NCBI GenBank assembly: GCA_036557705.1
Contig: DATBHB010000190.1
Span: 51,913-115,912 of the forward strand
Direction: 5' to 3'
DNA: 64,000 nt
DNA from: VAZQ01 sp036557705
Lineage (GTDB): Bacteria; Pseudomonadota; Alphaproteobacteria; Rhizobiales; Xanthobacteraceae
Position numbers and translations under genes: made by a program. Below the pieces are notes generated by a model, which was given only the letters and a program-made list of their open reading frames with translations, ran no database searches and was not told the origin of the DNA. Shown here piece after piece: positions 31,034 through 39,759 of the stretch. Position 1 is the first letter of the stretch. Each line of letters opens with the position of its first letter.

Positions 31034-31450
31034 ATGCCGGCGTTCGACCGCAGGTCCTGTTTGCGCGTGATCCCGATCTTGGCCGGCATTTTTGCGGTCC
31101 TGCCGGGCGCACAGGCGCAGAATCTCGATGGCGGCAAGTCGGGCGCACAGCTCTTCGCCGGCAGCTGCGTGGACTGCCATCACGGCCCGCGCGGGCTCGC
31201 CAAGGGCCGGTACAGCTGGACGCTGTCCTTGTTTCTGCAGAAACACTATACAAGCAGCGCCGCCTCGGCACAGCTGCTGGCAGCCTATCTGCAATCGGCC
31301 GATGCCGCTCAGCCTAACCCGCCGAAAAGCAAGTCTCGCGCAGCCAAGTCGCGCGTCGCGCCCGCAAGCGACGCACCGGCGCCGGTAACTGCGCCGGCAA
31401 CCGTGGCCGACGCCCCCTCGCGTCCGCCGGCAGCGATACCGGCGCAGTAG
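31034..31450 (+). CDS. Small exported cytochrome-c-like protein
   Basis: 138 residues. The signal peptide ends near AQA-QN (residue 28). One CxxCH haem site (C45-V-D-C48-H49) is followed by HGPRGLAKGRYSWTL. The last 50 residues are a Pro/Ala/Lys-rich, disordered tail. GGGGGG lies six bases before the ATG; an upstream frame to 30878 is not supported. A clear axial Met is not evident, so the second haem ligand is uncertain. It stands alone. Similar Hyphomicrobiales proteins are usually annotated only as c-type cytochromes. Confidence 0.75.
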   Translation: MPAFDRRSCLRVIPILAGIFAVLPGAQAQNLDGGKSGAQLFAGSCVDCHHGPRGLAKGRYSWTLSLFLQKHYTSSAASAQLLAAYLQSADAAQPNPPKSKSRAAKSRVAPASDAPAPVTAPATVADAPSRPPAAIPAQ

Positions 31451-31500
31451 CGACAGGGCGCTGCGGAGACGCGCGGCGGCCCTTTGCGCCGCATCGTCAA

Positions 31501-32622
31501 TCACTCCAGCGTCTCGCGATAGCACAATACCGCGACCGCAACCACGGCCGCCATGAAAAGCGCGATCGGCCACAGATCGGGCAGAATGTCAGGACCGGAG
31601 TTGCCCTTGATCAGCACGCCGCGGACAATGCGCATGGCATGGGTGGTCGGAAAGATCTCGCCGACCCATTGCGCCCAAACGGGCATGCCGCTGAACGGGA
31701 ACATGAAGCCGGAAAGCATGAATGAGGGCAGGAGCGCGAATTGGGCGAACTGGGTTGCCTGCATCTGGTTCGACGAGATCGTCGAAAAAGTAATCCCAAG
31801 CGCGAGATTGCTAGCGATGAAAAGCCCGAGCGCCAGCATGAGGATCGCCAGCGAGCCCCGCAGCGGCAAGTGGAAGAATACCGCGGAGGCGACGAGGAGC
31901 AGCAGGACCTGGACATAACCGATGAACACGTAGGGCACCATCTTGGCCAGCATGACCTCGATCGGCCGCGCCGGCATGGCGAGGAGGTTTTCCATGGTGC
32001 CGCGCTCCCGCTCCTTGGTGATCGACAGCGTCGTCATGAACAGGGTCGACATCATCAGCACGATGCACACCAGGCCCGGTACAATGTTGAGCACCGTGAG
32101 CTGATCCGCGTTGTAGCGGGCGTGCACCACGAACTGAAACGCCGGCGTGGTCGGCGTTGCGCGCAGCACCGGCGGCAGATCGCGATCGAGCACCGTTGCG
32201 ATACTTGAGAGCGCGGCCGTCGCATTGCTGATCGCGCTGGGATCGGTAGCGTCGGCGTCGACGAGCACCGAGGGCCGCTCGCCGCGATCGACGGCGCGGT
32301 CGAAATTCGGTGGAAATGCAATGACCAACAGCACCTTGCCCTGGGCAAGCGCGCTCTCCGCCTCAGCCTCGGTCGCAAGCGTGCGGACGTCGTAATAGCC
32401 GGTGTTGCGCAGCGCCGTGACGATGGCGCGCTCATATTTCGAATGATCAACCGAGAGCAGCCCTGTCGGGAGATTCTTCGGATTGCTGTTGATGGCGAAG
32501 CCAAACAGAAAGAGCTGCATCACCGGCAGCGCAACGATAAAGCGCAGCGTGATTGGATCGCGTCTTAGCTGAATCCACTCCTTGCGCAGCAGGGCGTAAA
32601 GCCGCCTGAATGAGATTGTCAT
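31501..32622 (-). CDS. ABC-2 type permease of a drug/efflux exporter
   Basis: 373 residues, YhhJ/YbhS-type (ABC2_membrane_3). The first membrane helix (about 28-46) is followed by a 130-residue periplasmic domain and five C-terminal helices. The typical stretch TKERERGTMENLLAMPARPIE comes before helix 3, and LSGFMFPFSGMP in the loop before the last helix. Its ATG overlaps the TGA of the ATPase gene (ATGA at 32619-32622). Part of an HlyD-ATPase-permease operon with one permease gene only, so it probably forms a homodimer. Confidence 0.9.
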   Translation of the reverse strand: MTISFRRLYALLRKEWIQLRRDPITLRFIVALPVMQLFLFGFAINSNPKNLPTGLLSVDHSKYERAIVTALRNTGYYDVRTLATEAEAESALAQGKVLLVIAFPPNFDRAVDRGERPSVLVDADATDPSAISNATAALSSIATVLDRDLPPVLRATPTTPAFQFVVHARYNADQLTVLNIVPGLVCIVLMMSTLFMTTLSITKERERGTMENLLAMPARPIEVMLAKMVPYVFIGYVQVLLLLVASAVFFHLPLRGSLAILMLALGLFIASNLALGITFSTISSNQMQATQFAQFALLPSFMLSGFMFPFSGMPVWAQWVGEIFPTTHAMRIVRGVLIKGNSGPDILPDLWPIALFMAAVVAVAVLCYRETLE

Positions 32623-33536
32623 GGCTTCTCACCCTTCACGCTCAGCATATGAATGAATACGTCCTCAAGCCGCGGCTCGACCTCGCGCCAGGCGAGTTCA
32701 CCATTTGTGGCAGCGTGGATTGCAGTTTCGAGAGCGGCGCGGTTGGTGCCAGCAACGTGGAGCGCGCTGCCGAACACGGCGGCGGCCTCGACGCCCGGCA
32801 TGCGGCGCAGGCTGCGCGCCGCGGCGTCGATATTCTCCCCTGTAGCCTCGAAGGTGATCAGCCCGGAGTGGCGCGAGACGTCTTTGCCGCTGCCCTGCAC
32901 CACGATCCGCCCCTCCGCGAGGTAGACGATGCGGTTGCAGCGTTCGGCTTCATCCATGTAGTGGGTCGAGACCAGGACCGTGAGGCCGTCGCCCGCCATG
33001 TCATGGATGAGGTCCCAGAACTCACGTCGCGCCTTGGCGTCGACGCCGGCGGTCGGCTCGTCAAGCAGCAGGAGTTTGGGCTCGTGCAAGATGCAGGCGG
33101 CAAGCGCGAGGCGCTGCTTCCAGCCGCCCGAGAGTTGGCCGGCAAGCTGGTCGCGACGGTCGGCGAGGCCCATGCGGTTTAGGATGTTGTGCACCGCCTC
33201 GCATGCGCTGGGCATCTCGTAGAGGCCCGCCACGAGATCGAGATTCTCAAATACCGTCAGATCGTCGTAGAAGCTGAACTTCTGCGTCATGTAGCCGACC
33301 TGACGGCGAATCAGCGGCGCCTGCCGGACGATGTCGAGCCCGAGACACGTACCGCATCCGCTATCGGCAACGAGGAGCCCGCAGAGCATGCGAATGGTGG
33401 TGGTTTTGCCGCTGCCATTGGCTCCGAGAAAGCCGCAGATCTCACCTTCGGCGACCTGCAGGCTCAGCCCATCGACCACCTTCAGCCCACCGAAGCTCTT
33501 TCGCAGGTCGCGGACATCGATCACATAGCCGGTCAT
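32619..33536 (-). CDS. ABC transporter ATPase (efflux)
   Basis: 305 residues. Walker A GANGSGKTTT, Q-loop YMTQKFSFYDDL, signature LSGGWKQRLALA, Walker B LLLLDEPTAGVD and switch His in STHYMDEAE are all intact. The C-terminal 85 residues (after ITFEATGENIDAAAR) are the YhiH/CcmA-type extension. It energises the permease that follows, to which it is coupled by a 4-base overlap, and lies six bases after the HlyD gene. Confidence 0.92.
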   Translation of the reverse strand: MTGYVIDVRDLRKSFGGLKVVDGLSLQVAEGEICGFLGANGSGKTTTIRMLCGLLVADSGCGTCLGLDIVRQAPLIRRQVGYMTQKFSFYDDLTVFENLDLVAGLYEMPSACEAVHNILNRMGLADRRDQLAGQLSGGWKQRLALAACILHEPKLLLLDEPTAGVDAKARREFWDLIHDMAGDGLTVLVSTHYMDEAERCNRIVYLAEGRIVVQGSGKDVSRHSGLITFEATGENIDAAARSLRRMPGVEAAAVFGSALHVAGTNRAALETAIHAATNGELAWREVEPRLEDVFIHMLSVKGEKP

Positions 33537-33542
33537 CGCGGA

Positions 33543-34547
33543 TCACCGCGGTTCATTCTCGGCGATCGGTGACGGCGGGAGCGGCCGCACCGCAATCGGC
33601 TGGCCGGGATTGATGAGGGCGGCGCGCTCGTGCGGCGGGCGCGCCTCGACCATGTAGACAAGCTTGGCACGGCTCGCCTCGCTGTAGATCACCGGCGGGG
33701 TGAACTCCGCCTGCGGCGAGATGAACGAGATGGTGGCAGCGAGTTCGGCTGGGCAGCTGTCGCATAGGAGTGCGACCCGATCGCCGTCATGAACCTCGGC
33801 AAGCCGCCCCTCGGGAACGAAGAAGCGCACGAAGATGTTTTCTGGCGGCAGCAGCGACACCACCGGACTGCCCGCCGGAATTGTCTCGCCCGGGCGGGCG
33901 AGCACGTCAGCGACGATTCCCGTCACTGGCGCGGTCACATGGCGCTGATCGATCCGCCACTGTGCCATCGCGACGGCCGCCCGGAGCGATTCGATCAACT
34001 GCTGCTGCGCTTTGATTTCGCCTTCGCGACCCATGGGGGCTCGCAGTTGTGCGAGCGCGGCTTCGAGGCCCTGCACCCTGGCGGTCGCCGAGCGTAAGTC
34101 GGCCCGCTCTTGGTCGACGAGCTGCGGGGTGGCGGCGAAAGTCTTGACCAGGGCTTCATTGCGCCGAAGATCGCCCTCGATCTTATCGCGTGCAGCCCGG
34201 GCATCGGCGAGGTTCGCTTCCGCCTGCTGGATCTCGGTCGGCTTGCCGCCGGCTTGTAGATTGGCGAGCTGCTCCTCGGCCTGTCTGAGTTGGCGTACCA
34301 CCTGGTCGCGGGCCGCTAAATCATTGGTGTCGTCCTGGTCGAACAGCGGCGCCCCGAATTCAACCCTGGAGCCCCGCGCGACGTGGAGCGACATCAGGAG
34401 CCCTGGCTGGGTGGGGCCCACCTTGACGAAGTCTGCCTCCGCATAGCCCTGCCACTCGAGCGGCGGGGCGCGGCGGGAGCTCCAAGCCGCCGCGCCGAGC
34501 GCCGCTAAAAGTAAGAGGGCCGCAATCACTATAAAGCGCCGGTTCAT
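33543..34547 (-). CDS. HlyD-family periplasmic adaptor of the efflux pump
   Basis: 334 residues from MNRRFIVIAALLLL (an AAGGTC ribosome site upstream). An N-terminal membrane anchor is followed by the first half of the lipoyl/barrel-sandwich domain (LEWQGYAEADFVKVGPT). A coiled-coil hairpin spans about residues 70-200 (rich in Ala, Gln, Glu, Arg). The second lipoyl half is VTAPVTGIVADVLARPGETI, and a beta-barrel domain ends the protein. It bridges the inner-membrane ABC exporter to an outer-membrane channel encoded elsewhere. First gene of the operon, divergent from the TetR gene. Confidence 0.9.
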   Translation of the reverse strand: MNRRFIVIAALLLLAALGAAAWSSRRAPPLEWQGYAEADFVKVGPTQPGLLMSLHVARGSRVEFGAPLFDQDDTNDLAARDQVVRQLRQAEEQLANLQAGGKPTEIQQAEANLADARAARDKIEGDLRRNEALVKTFAATPQLVDQERADLRSATARVQGLEAALAQLRAPMGREGEIKAQQQLIESLRAAVAMAQWRIDQRHVTAPVTGIVADVLARPGETIPAGSPVVSLLPPENIFVRFFVPEGRLAEVHDGDRVALLCDSCPAELAATISFISPQAEFTPPVIYSEASRAKLVYMVEARPPHERAALINPGQPIAVRPLPPSPIAENEPR

Positions 34548-34552
34548 GGGGC

Positions 34553-34580
34553 TTGACCTTTTGTAACCGAACGGTATAGT
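34553..34580 (+). promoter_or_regulatory. tetR promoter with overlapping palindromic operator
   Basis: A sigma70-like promoter reads TTGACC (34553-34558), 16 bases, TATAGT (34575-34580), driving the TetR gene. Inside the spacer lies the perfect palindrome ACCGAACGGT (34566-34575), overlapping the -10 box by one base. In the 77-base divergent region between the HlyD and TetR genes it is the obvious site for TetR autorepression and control of the pump. Confidence 0.65.
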
Positions 34581-34624
34581 TGCATTATGACCTTTCAATG
34601 ACGCAGCAAAGGGAAGCGGCACGC

Positions 34625-35275
34625 ATGTCCGATGCCCGGCTCGAACCTCGCGAGTTCAAGCGCGGCCCGGGCGGCCGGCCCACTCGCGAGGAAGCGGAGC
34701 GGCGCCACGGCGGCCTGCTTGAGGCTGCCTTTCGCCTGTTTCTGGAAAAAGGGTGGGACGGGGTCTCGGTCGACGAGATCTCACGGCAGTCCGGGGTCGC
34801 CAAGGGCTTCATCTACGCGCGCTACGCCGACAAGGCTGCGCTGTTCGTCGGGGCGATCGAACGCCTGATGGCTGACGCCATGGGGACGCTGCAGCTGCCC
34901 GAGCGGTTGCCCGACGATGTCGAGCAGGGGCTTCATGCGTTCGGCCGCAAGCTGCTCGACATCGCGCTGCAACCCGAGGCGTTGGCGTTTCACCGGAAGT
35001 TCATCGCCGACGCCGCGCGTTTTCCGGAGCTTGCGAGACTTTTCATCGACCGCAACCGGGCGCGGGACTTGATCGTTGAGGTGCTGACAATCTACCGGAA
35101 CCGCGGTGCAATTGAATTCGGCGATCCGCAGATGGTTGCGGAGCATTTCGCCATCCTGGTGGTTGGAATACCGCGCATGTTGGCGCTTTTGGTAGGACGC
35201 GAGCCTCCCGCCGAAGAAGAGCGGCGCCTGCGCAGCGCAGTGCAGCTGTTCCTTGATGGATGCCGGCCGCGTTGA
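34625..35275 (+). CDS. TetR/AcrR-family regulator of the adjacent efflux operon
   Basis: 216 residues from the ATG at 34625 (AGGGAAG upstream); a TTG at 34580 and an ATG at 34598 would place the start inside or close to the promoter. The helix-turn-helix is VSVDEISRQSGVAKGFIYARYADKAALF (read as two parts: VSVDEISRQSGVAK and GFIYARYADKAALF). The remainder is the all-helical ligand domain. It is divergent from the HlyD-ATPase-permease operon and likely represses both directions through the palindrome at 34566-34575. The inducer is unknown. Confidence 0.9.
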   Translation: MSDARLEPREFKRGPGGRPTREEAERRHGGLLEAAFRLFLEKGWDGVSVDEISRQSGVAKGFIYARYADKAALFVGAIERLMADAMGTLQLPERLPDDVEQGLHAFGRKLLDIALQPEALAFHRKFIADAARFPELARLFIDRNRARDLIVEVLTIYRNRGAIEFGDPQMVAEHFAILVVGIPRMLALLVGREPPAEEERRLRSAVQLFLDGCRPR

Positions 35276-35424
35276 TGCCCGCCCCTATGTGCGGGTTCGA
35301 TTAGATCGGCCGCGGCTCGATGCCGAGCACCCGACACGCGCGTTGGCGCCGACGATTTCAAGGCTTACGGCTGTCCATGAATGGCAAGCATTCAACCTTG
35401 GCCAGGGCGATGAATGTCTGAGCC

Positions 35425-36423
35425 TCAACAGGCATCGAGTTTTGACTGCCGTGCCGGGCGGCCCCGCGAGGCCTCCACAAAGCATTTGGCAACATCACGG
35501 GCACACTCGATGAAACGTTCAACCACAGGGCTCAATGCTCGCTTTTTGGGGGTAACCATCAAGACCGGCCAACTGGGGGCTGGCAGATCGACCGGTAGTT
35601 CTTGAAGATTTTCACCGCTGTTGAAGCGCAAGACGGACTCGGGAAGCGCAGCAATAAAGCCCCCGCCGATTGCAAGGCTATTTCGCAGATGGATGGAAAA
35701 GGTCGTAACCGAAATCCTCGGCGCCTCAAGCCCACGAGCCCGAAATGCTTCGACCAGAACCGAGCCGCCGATGTCATCGGCGGGGACCGTAATCCACAAC
35801 TCGTCGGCAAGCTCCGCCAGATCGATTTTGCGGCGCCGGCCCCACGGTCCGTGCCTGGCAGCCGCGAGCCGAATTCGATCATGAAACAGAACCTCCGCCA
35901 GATAATCATCGTTTTGCCGAAGCGCGCTCGATGGTCGGGTAAACACAAGGTCGACTTCTCGATTGTCCAACTGAGGAAACAGCGGCCTGGCGCTGATAAG
36001 GAATGGCTCGACAAGCACTCGCACACGCGGGTAACGCTCGAACATCTGCTTGAGGATCGGGCCGAGAATCCCCGCTGAAATGGATTCCGGGCACGCGATT
36101 CGCAGGTCGCCTGCGGTCGGGTCCGACAAGAACTCGATCTGCTTGATTCCCTGCCTCAGCTCATCCAATGCGGCCCTTGCGGACTTGAGTAAGGCGTTTC
36201 CGTAGGCGGTGGGCACAACGCCGCGGCGTCCGCGGTCGAGGAGGCGAGCTTTGAGCGCATCCTCCAAGCCAGCAATTGCTTCCGAGACCGCAGGCTGGGA
36301 CACCCCGAGTCGTGTCGCCGCCTTCCCCATGGTGCCGCACTGCACGACCGTGAGCAGGATATGCAGGTCGCGCAGTCGGACACGCCCGCCAATTCGAGCA
36401 TCCCAATCGACGATCTTAGCCAT
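35425..36423 (-). CDS. LysR-family regulator (pair 1)
   Basis: 332 residues. The N-terminal winged helix (LRDLHILLTVVQCGTMGKAA, with SQPAVSEAIAGLEDAL as recognition helix) is followed by a periplasmic-binding-like effector domain. The ATG at 36423 is preceded by AAGGCGAG; longer frames run into the Bug promoter region. It is divergent from a Bug-type binding protein, with 103 bases between them, the usual arrangement for a regulator activated by the transported substrate. It is a clear paralogue of the second LysR gene at 39760-40740 (shared RIGxRxRLRDLHxL start). Confidence 0.92.
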   Translation of the reverse strand: MAKIVDWDARIGGRVRLRDLHILLTVVQCGTMGKAATRLGVSQPAVSEAIAGLEDALKARLLDRGRRGVVPTAYGNALLKSARAALDELRQGIKQIEFLSDPTAGDLRIACPESISAGILGPILKQMFERYPRVRVLVEPFLISARPLFPQLDNREVDLVFTRPSSALRQNDDYLAEVLFHDRIRLAAARHGPWGRRRKIDLAELADELWITVPADDIGGSVLVEAFRARGLEAPRISVTTFSIHLRNSLAIGGGFIAALPESVLRFNSGENLQELPVDLPAPSWPVLMVTPKKRALSPVVERFIECARDVAKCFVEASRGRPARQSKLDAC

Positions 36424-36526
36424 AGGTCTCGCCTTAAGCATCCATAACTGAAAATCGTCTATACTTATTCCCTCGAATACATTCACGTTCAATGCGCCTT
36501 GCAATTCGAGGACCCGGAGCAAAATC

Positions 36527-37534
36527 ATGAAGCTCGTTCGCGATCCGCGAAGCCACGCGATCCGGTTTCTGAGCATGCTGGCTCTCGCCGCAATCAATGG
36601 CAAATCCATCGAGAGCGTCAGGGCGCAGCCCTACCCGTCACGCCCAATCACGATGATTGTACCGTTTGCAGCCGGTGGGCCGTCAGATGTAATCGGACGG
36701 GTCATCGCCGACCGTATGGGCCTGTCACTGGGTCAACCCGTTGTGGTCGAAAATGTCGCCAGCGCATCGGGCATTCTCGGGGTCGGGCGCGCGGTCCGTG
36801 CTGCGCCCGATGGGTATACGATAAATTTGGGGACTTGGCCGACGCACGTCCTGAACGGAGCGATCTTCCAACTGCCTTACGATCTAGGGACCGCCTTCGA
36901 ACCTGTCTCCCTCGTCGCGAACAATCCGCTCCTGATAGTCGCGAAGACGAGTTTGCCGGCAAATGACCTGAAAGTGTTGATCGCGTGGCTCAGGGCAAAC
37001 CCGGACAAAGCTTTGCAGGGGGCAACTGGTCAGGGAAGTTCTGGGCACCTTGCCGGCCTGTTGTTCCAAAAGGCCACGAGCACGCGCTACCGGTTCGTCT
37101 TCTATCGCAGCAATCCCCAGCAGGTTCAGGACCTGATTGCAGGTCGTCTCGATTTGATGTTCGATTTTCCGGCAAGCGCGCTGCCTTATATCGAGGCGGG
37201 AAGCATCAAGGCCTACGCGGTTGCGGACAAAAATCGACTGAGCAGTGCACCTGGCATTCCGACCGCCGACGAGGCCGGTTTGCCGGATTTCCATCTGACA
37301 GGATGGCACGGGCTATTTGCACCAAAGGGAACGCCTAAAGCAATCGTCCGCACGCTCAATGCCGCAGCCGTTGATGCCTTGGCCGATGGCACCGTCCGGA
37401 AAAAGCTTGCGGATCTCGGACAAGAGTTTTTTCCGCGCGACCAACTGACTCCCGAAGCGCTGGGTACCTATCAACACGCCGAGATCGAGAAATGGTGGCC
37501 CTTCATCAAGGCGGCAGGTATCAAAGTTGAGTAG
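36527..37534 (+). CDS. Bug/TctC-type tripartite tricarboxylate binding protein (1)
   Basis: 335 residues with an N-terminal export signal (hydrophobic part about 12-23). The mature part starts YPSRPITMIVPFAAGGPSDVIGR, as in Bug proteins, and includes GWHGLFAPKGTPKAI in the second lobe and ends EIEKWWPFIKAAGIKVE. It binds a small carboxylate in the periplasm. No TctA/TctB membrane genes are in the window, as is normal for the expanded Bug family. It faces the LysR gene. Closest relative in the window is the Bug gene at 40835-41815. Confidence 0.92.
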   Translation: MKLVRDPRSHAIRFLSMLALAAINGKSIESVRAQPYPSRPITMIVPFAAGGPSDVIGRVIADRMGLSLGQPVVVENVASASGILGVGRAVRAAPDGYTINLGTWPTHVLNGAIFQLPYDLGTAFEPVSLVANNPLLIVAKTSLPANDLKVLIAWLRANPDKALQGATGQGSSGHLAGLLFQKATSTRYRFVFYRSNPQQVQDLIAGRLDLMFDFPASALPYIEAGSIKAYAVADKNRLSSAPGIPTADEAGLPDFHLTGWHGLFAPKGTPKAIVRTLNAAAVDALADGTVRKKLADLGQEFFPRDQLTPEALGTYQHAEIEKWWPFIKAAGIKVE

Positions 37535-37789
37535 CGGCCAAAACCGGCGTGCCGCGCCTCACCTGGCTCCCGGGCTCGGTACGCCACGTTGAGAGCGCCT
37601 CCCTGCACGTTCGGATCGGGGCCCGCAGAGTCGGCCGTTTCTGGCCGGCGCCGTTCATGGAACAACAGTTGTTCCCACATCGTGGCTACCAATAACGGCC
37701 GAGCGGATATATCCTGAGGGCTCGAACCTGCATTAATCTTGCGTCCGGACGGCAGATAACGTCGACTGGATCTACTTTAAGGAGCCCAC

Positions 37790-38656
37790 ATGCTAAAGGA
37801 ATACCACTACGACCAACTCATTCGTTGGCCCAAAGGAGAGCGCGCCTGCGTGTTTTTGACGTTCGATTTTCAGGGCGGCGAGGACGTCAAGCCGGACAAG
37901 AACGGCATCCTCAACTATGAAATGTGGAGTCAGGGCGAATACGGGCCGCACCATGCGATTTACCGGATTCTTCGCATCCTGAAGGACGAGAATATCAAGG
38001 CTACCTTTTTAACCTGCGGCGCCATCGTCGAGCGGTTTCCGGAAGCGGTGCAGGCGATCCTCGACAACGGCCACGTGGTCGAAGGGCACGGCTACAATCA
38101 TGAGATCGCCCGCTACCTGCCGCGCGACCAGGAAGATCAGGTGATGAAGAAGACCATTGCCATGATCCAGAAGCGAACGGGACGCCGCTGCTACGGCTGG
38201 CGCTCGTGTACTCAGAGCACGAACACCATCGAACTCCTGATCGAGAACGGGTTCGTATTCAACACGAACTGCTTCCATGAGGAGCTGCCGTTCCTCTGGG
38301 AAAAGGCTGGCAAACTGATGGTGGAATTGCCGAGACAGCCCTTCGGCGACGGCACGCTGTTCGGTCATCGCCATGGCGAATACGGCAACCCATATCACGG
38401 GCTCGACAGTTGGAAAGCCTATTTCGACGAACTCTATTCCGAAAGCAGCCGGGAGCGGCCCAAATACATCCCATTCACGATGCATCCATACATCATCGGC
38501 CGGCCGGGGCGGGCTGCGGTCGCCCTGCGCGGAATCCTCCAGCACATGAAGAAGGCAGGACAAATCTGGTTCCCGACGGGAATAGAGCTGGCCGAGTGGT
38601 GCCTTAACGACGTGTTCAAGGCGGAGTGCGAGAAGATCCGCGCTGAGGCGAGCTAG
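37790..38656 (+). CDS. Polysaccharide-deacetylase / allantoinase-like (PuuE-type) hydrolase
   Basis: 288 residues, no signal peptide, strong AAGGAG ribosome site. NodB-fold metal-dependent amidohydrolase with LTFDFQGG (catalytic Asp26), EGHGYNHE (metal His100/His104) and RSCTQSTNTIELL. The cytosolic location and the extended form fit PuuE-like amidohydrolases that act on small N-acyl or cyclic amide compounds rather than chitin. The gene after it, four bases away, encodes a Bug protein, so the likely role is first hydrolysis of an imported compound. The substrate is inferred only by context. Confidence 0.8.
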   Translation: MLKEYHYDQLIRWPKGERACVFLTFDFQGGEDVKPDKNGILNYEMWSQGEYGPHHAIYRILRILKDENIKATFLTCGAIVERFPEAVQAILDNGHVVEGHGYNHEIARYLPRDQEDQVMKKTIAMIQKRTGRRCYGWRSCTQSTNTIELLIENGFVFNTNCFHEELPFLWEKAGKLMVELPRQPFGDGTLFGHRHGEYGNPYHGLDSWKAYFDELYSESSRERPKYIPFTMHPYIIGRPGRAAVALRGILQHMKKAGQIWFPTGIELAEWCLNDVFKAECEKIRAEAS

Positions 38657-38660
38657 CGGG

Positions 38661-39686
38661 ATGCCCCGAACGTTTAGAATAAGCGGCGTGCTGATCGTTG
38701 CCGCGGTGCTCTCGGCCATCGTTTTGCCGGCGCAAGCTGAGCCGTTGGCCGATTTCTATCGCGGCAGGACTCTCCGCATGCTGATCGGCTACGGCCCCGG
38801 CGGCGGGTATGATCTTTACGGTCGGCTCGTGGCTGAATTTTTGCCGCGGTATTTACCGGGTAATCCGACTATCATTACCCAGAACATGCCAGGCGCGGGA
38901 AGCTTCGTTGCGGCTCGATATATCTACGAGGCCGCACCGAAGGATGGAACGGTCTTCGGAAGTCTCGCGCAAACGCTGGCGCTTGACAGCATCACCAACG
39001 CCAATGCGAAGATAGACGTGTCAAAAATGCCGTATATCGGCCGCGTGGTGAGCAATATCGATGTCGGTGCGGCACTGCCGAAGGTCGGCATCAAGTCATT
39101 CGATGATGTTCGGAAAAAGCAGTACAGCGTCGGCGCCTCCGGCGGGGGCTCTACGACAACTTTATACCCCACTGCCTTGAATGCCTATGCCGGCGCCAAG
39201 TTCAAGCTGGTCCGAGGCTACAGTGGTACTAACGATATTCTTCTCGCGATGGAAAGGGGCGAGGTGGATATCGTCGGCGCGTACGGCCTTCCGGGAATTC
39301 TGGTGAGCCACCCCGGTTGGGTGCACAACGGCGAAGCCACAATCCTCTATCAAGCTTCGCTGAAAAGACATCCCCTCCTCGCGAATGTCCCCACCCTTCC
39401 GGAACTCGCACAGTCGGAAGAAGGTCAGCAGGTGCTGCGTGCGATCGCCAGCACCGCCGAGATCGGCCGTTCCATAATTGGTACCCCGGGCGTGCCAGCG
39501 GATCGGCTCGCGGCTCTGCGCGGCGCGTTCCAGGCCATGCTCAAGGACCCGGCCTTCCTTGAAACATGCGAAAAGCGCAATTTGATGATCGATGGGGAGA
39601 CCGGAGAAGATATCGATGGGATTGTTCGTGAAACGCTGCGCCTGCCGAAGGCAGTAGCCGCCAAAATTGGCCAAATGATGCAATAG
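38661..39686 (+). CDS. Bug/TctC-like binding protein (2), divergent type
   Basis: 341 residues. Signal peptide (cleavage near AQA-EPLADFY). The mature part begins ADFYRGRTLRMLIGYGPGGGYDLYGRLVA, a variant of the Bug opening shared with the gene at 57314. It is four bases after the deacetylase-type gene and probably co-transcribed with it. This pairing of a cytosolic amidohydrolase and a periplasmic binding protein recurs in soil bacteria. Confidence 0.88.
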   Translation: MPRTFRISGVLIVAAVLSAIVLPAQAEPLADFYRGRTLRMLIGYGPGGGYDLYGRLVAEFLPRYLPGNPTIITQNMPGAGSFVAARYIYEAAPKDGTVFGSLAQTLALDSITNANAKIDVSKMPYIGRVVSNIDVGAALPKVGIKSFDDVRKKQYSVGASGGGSTTTLYPTALNAYAGAKFKLVRGYSGTNDILLAMERGEVDIVGAYGLPGILVSHPGWVHNGEATILYQASLKRHPLLANVPTLPELAQSEEGQQVLRAIASTAEIGRSIIGTPGVPADRLAALRGAFQAMLKDPAFLETCEKRNLMIDGETGEDIDGIVRETLRLPKAVAAKIGQMMQ

Positions 39687-39759
39687 TTCAGCCAAAACGG
39701 CGCAACTTCGATTGTTATGCGTGGGCTATATACTTGACACCCACCCATCTTTCTCGGGT

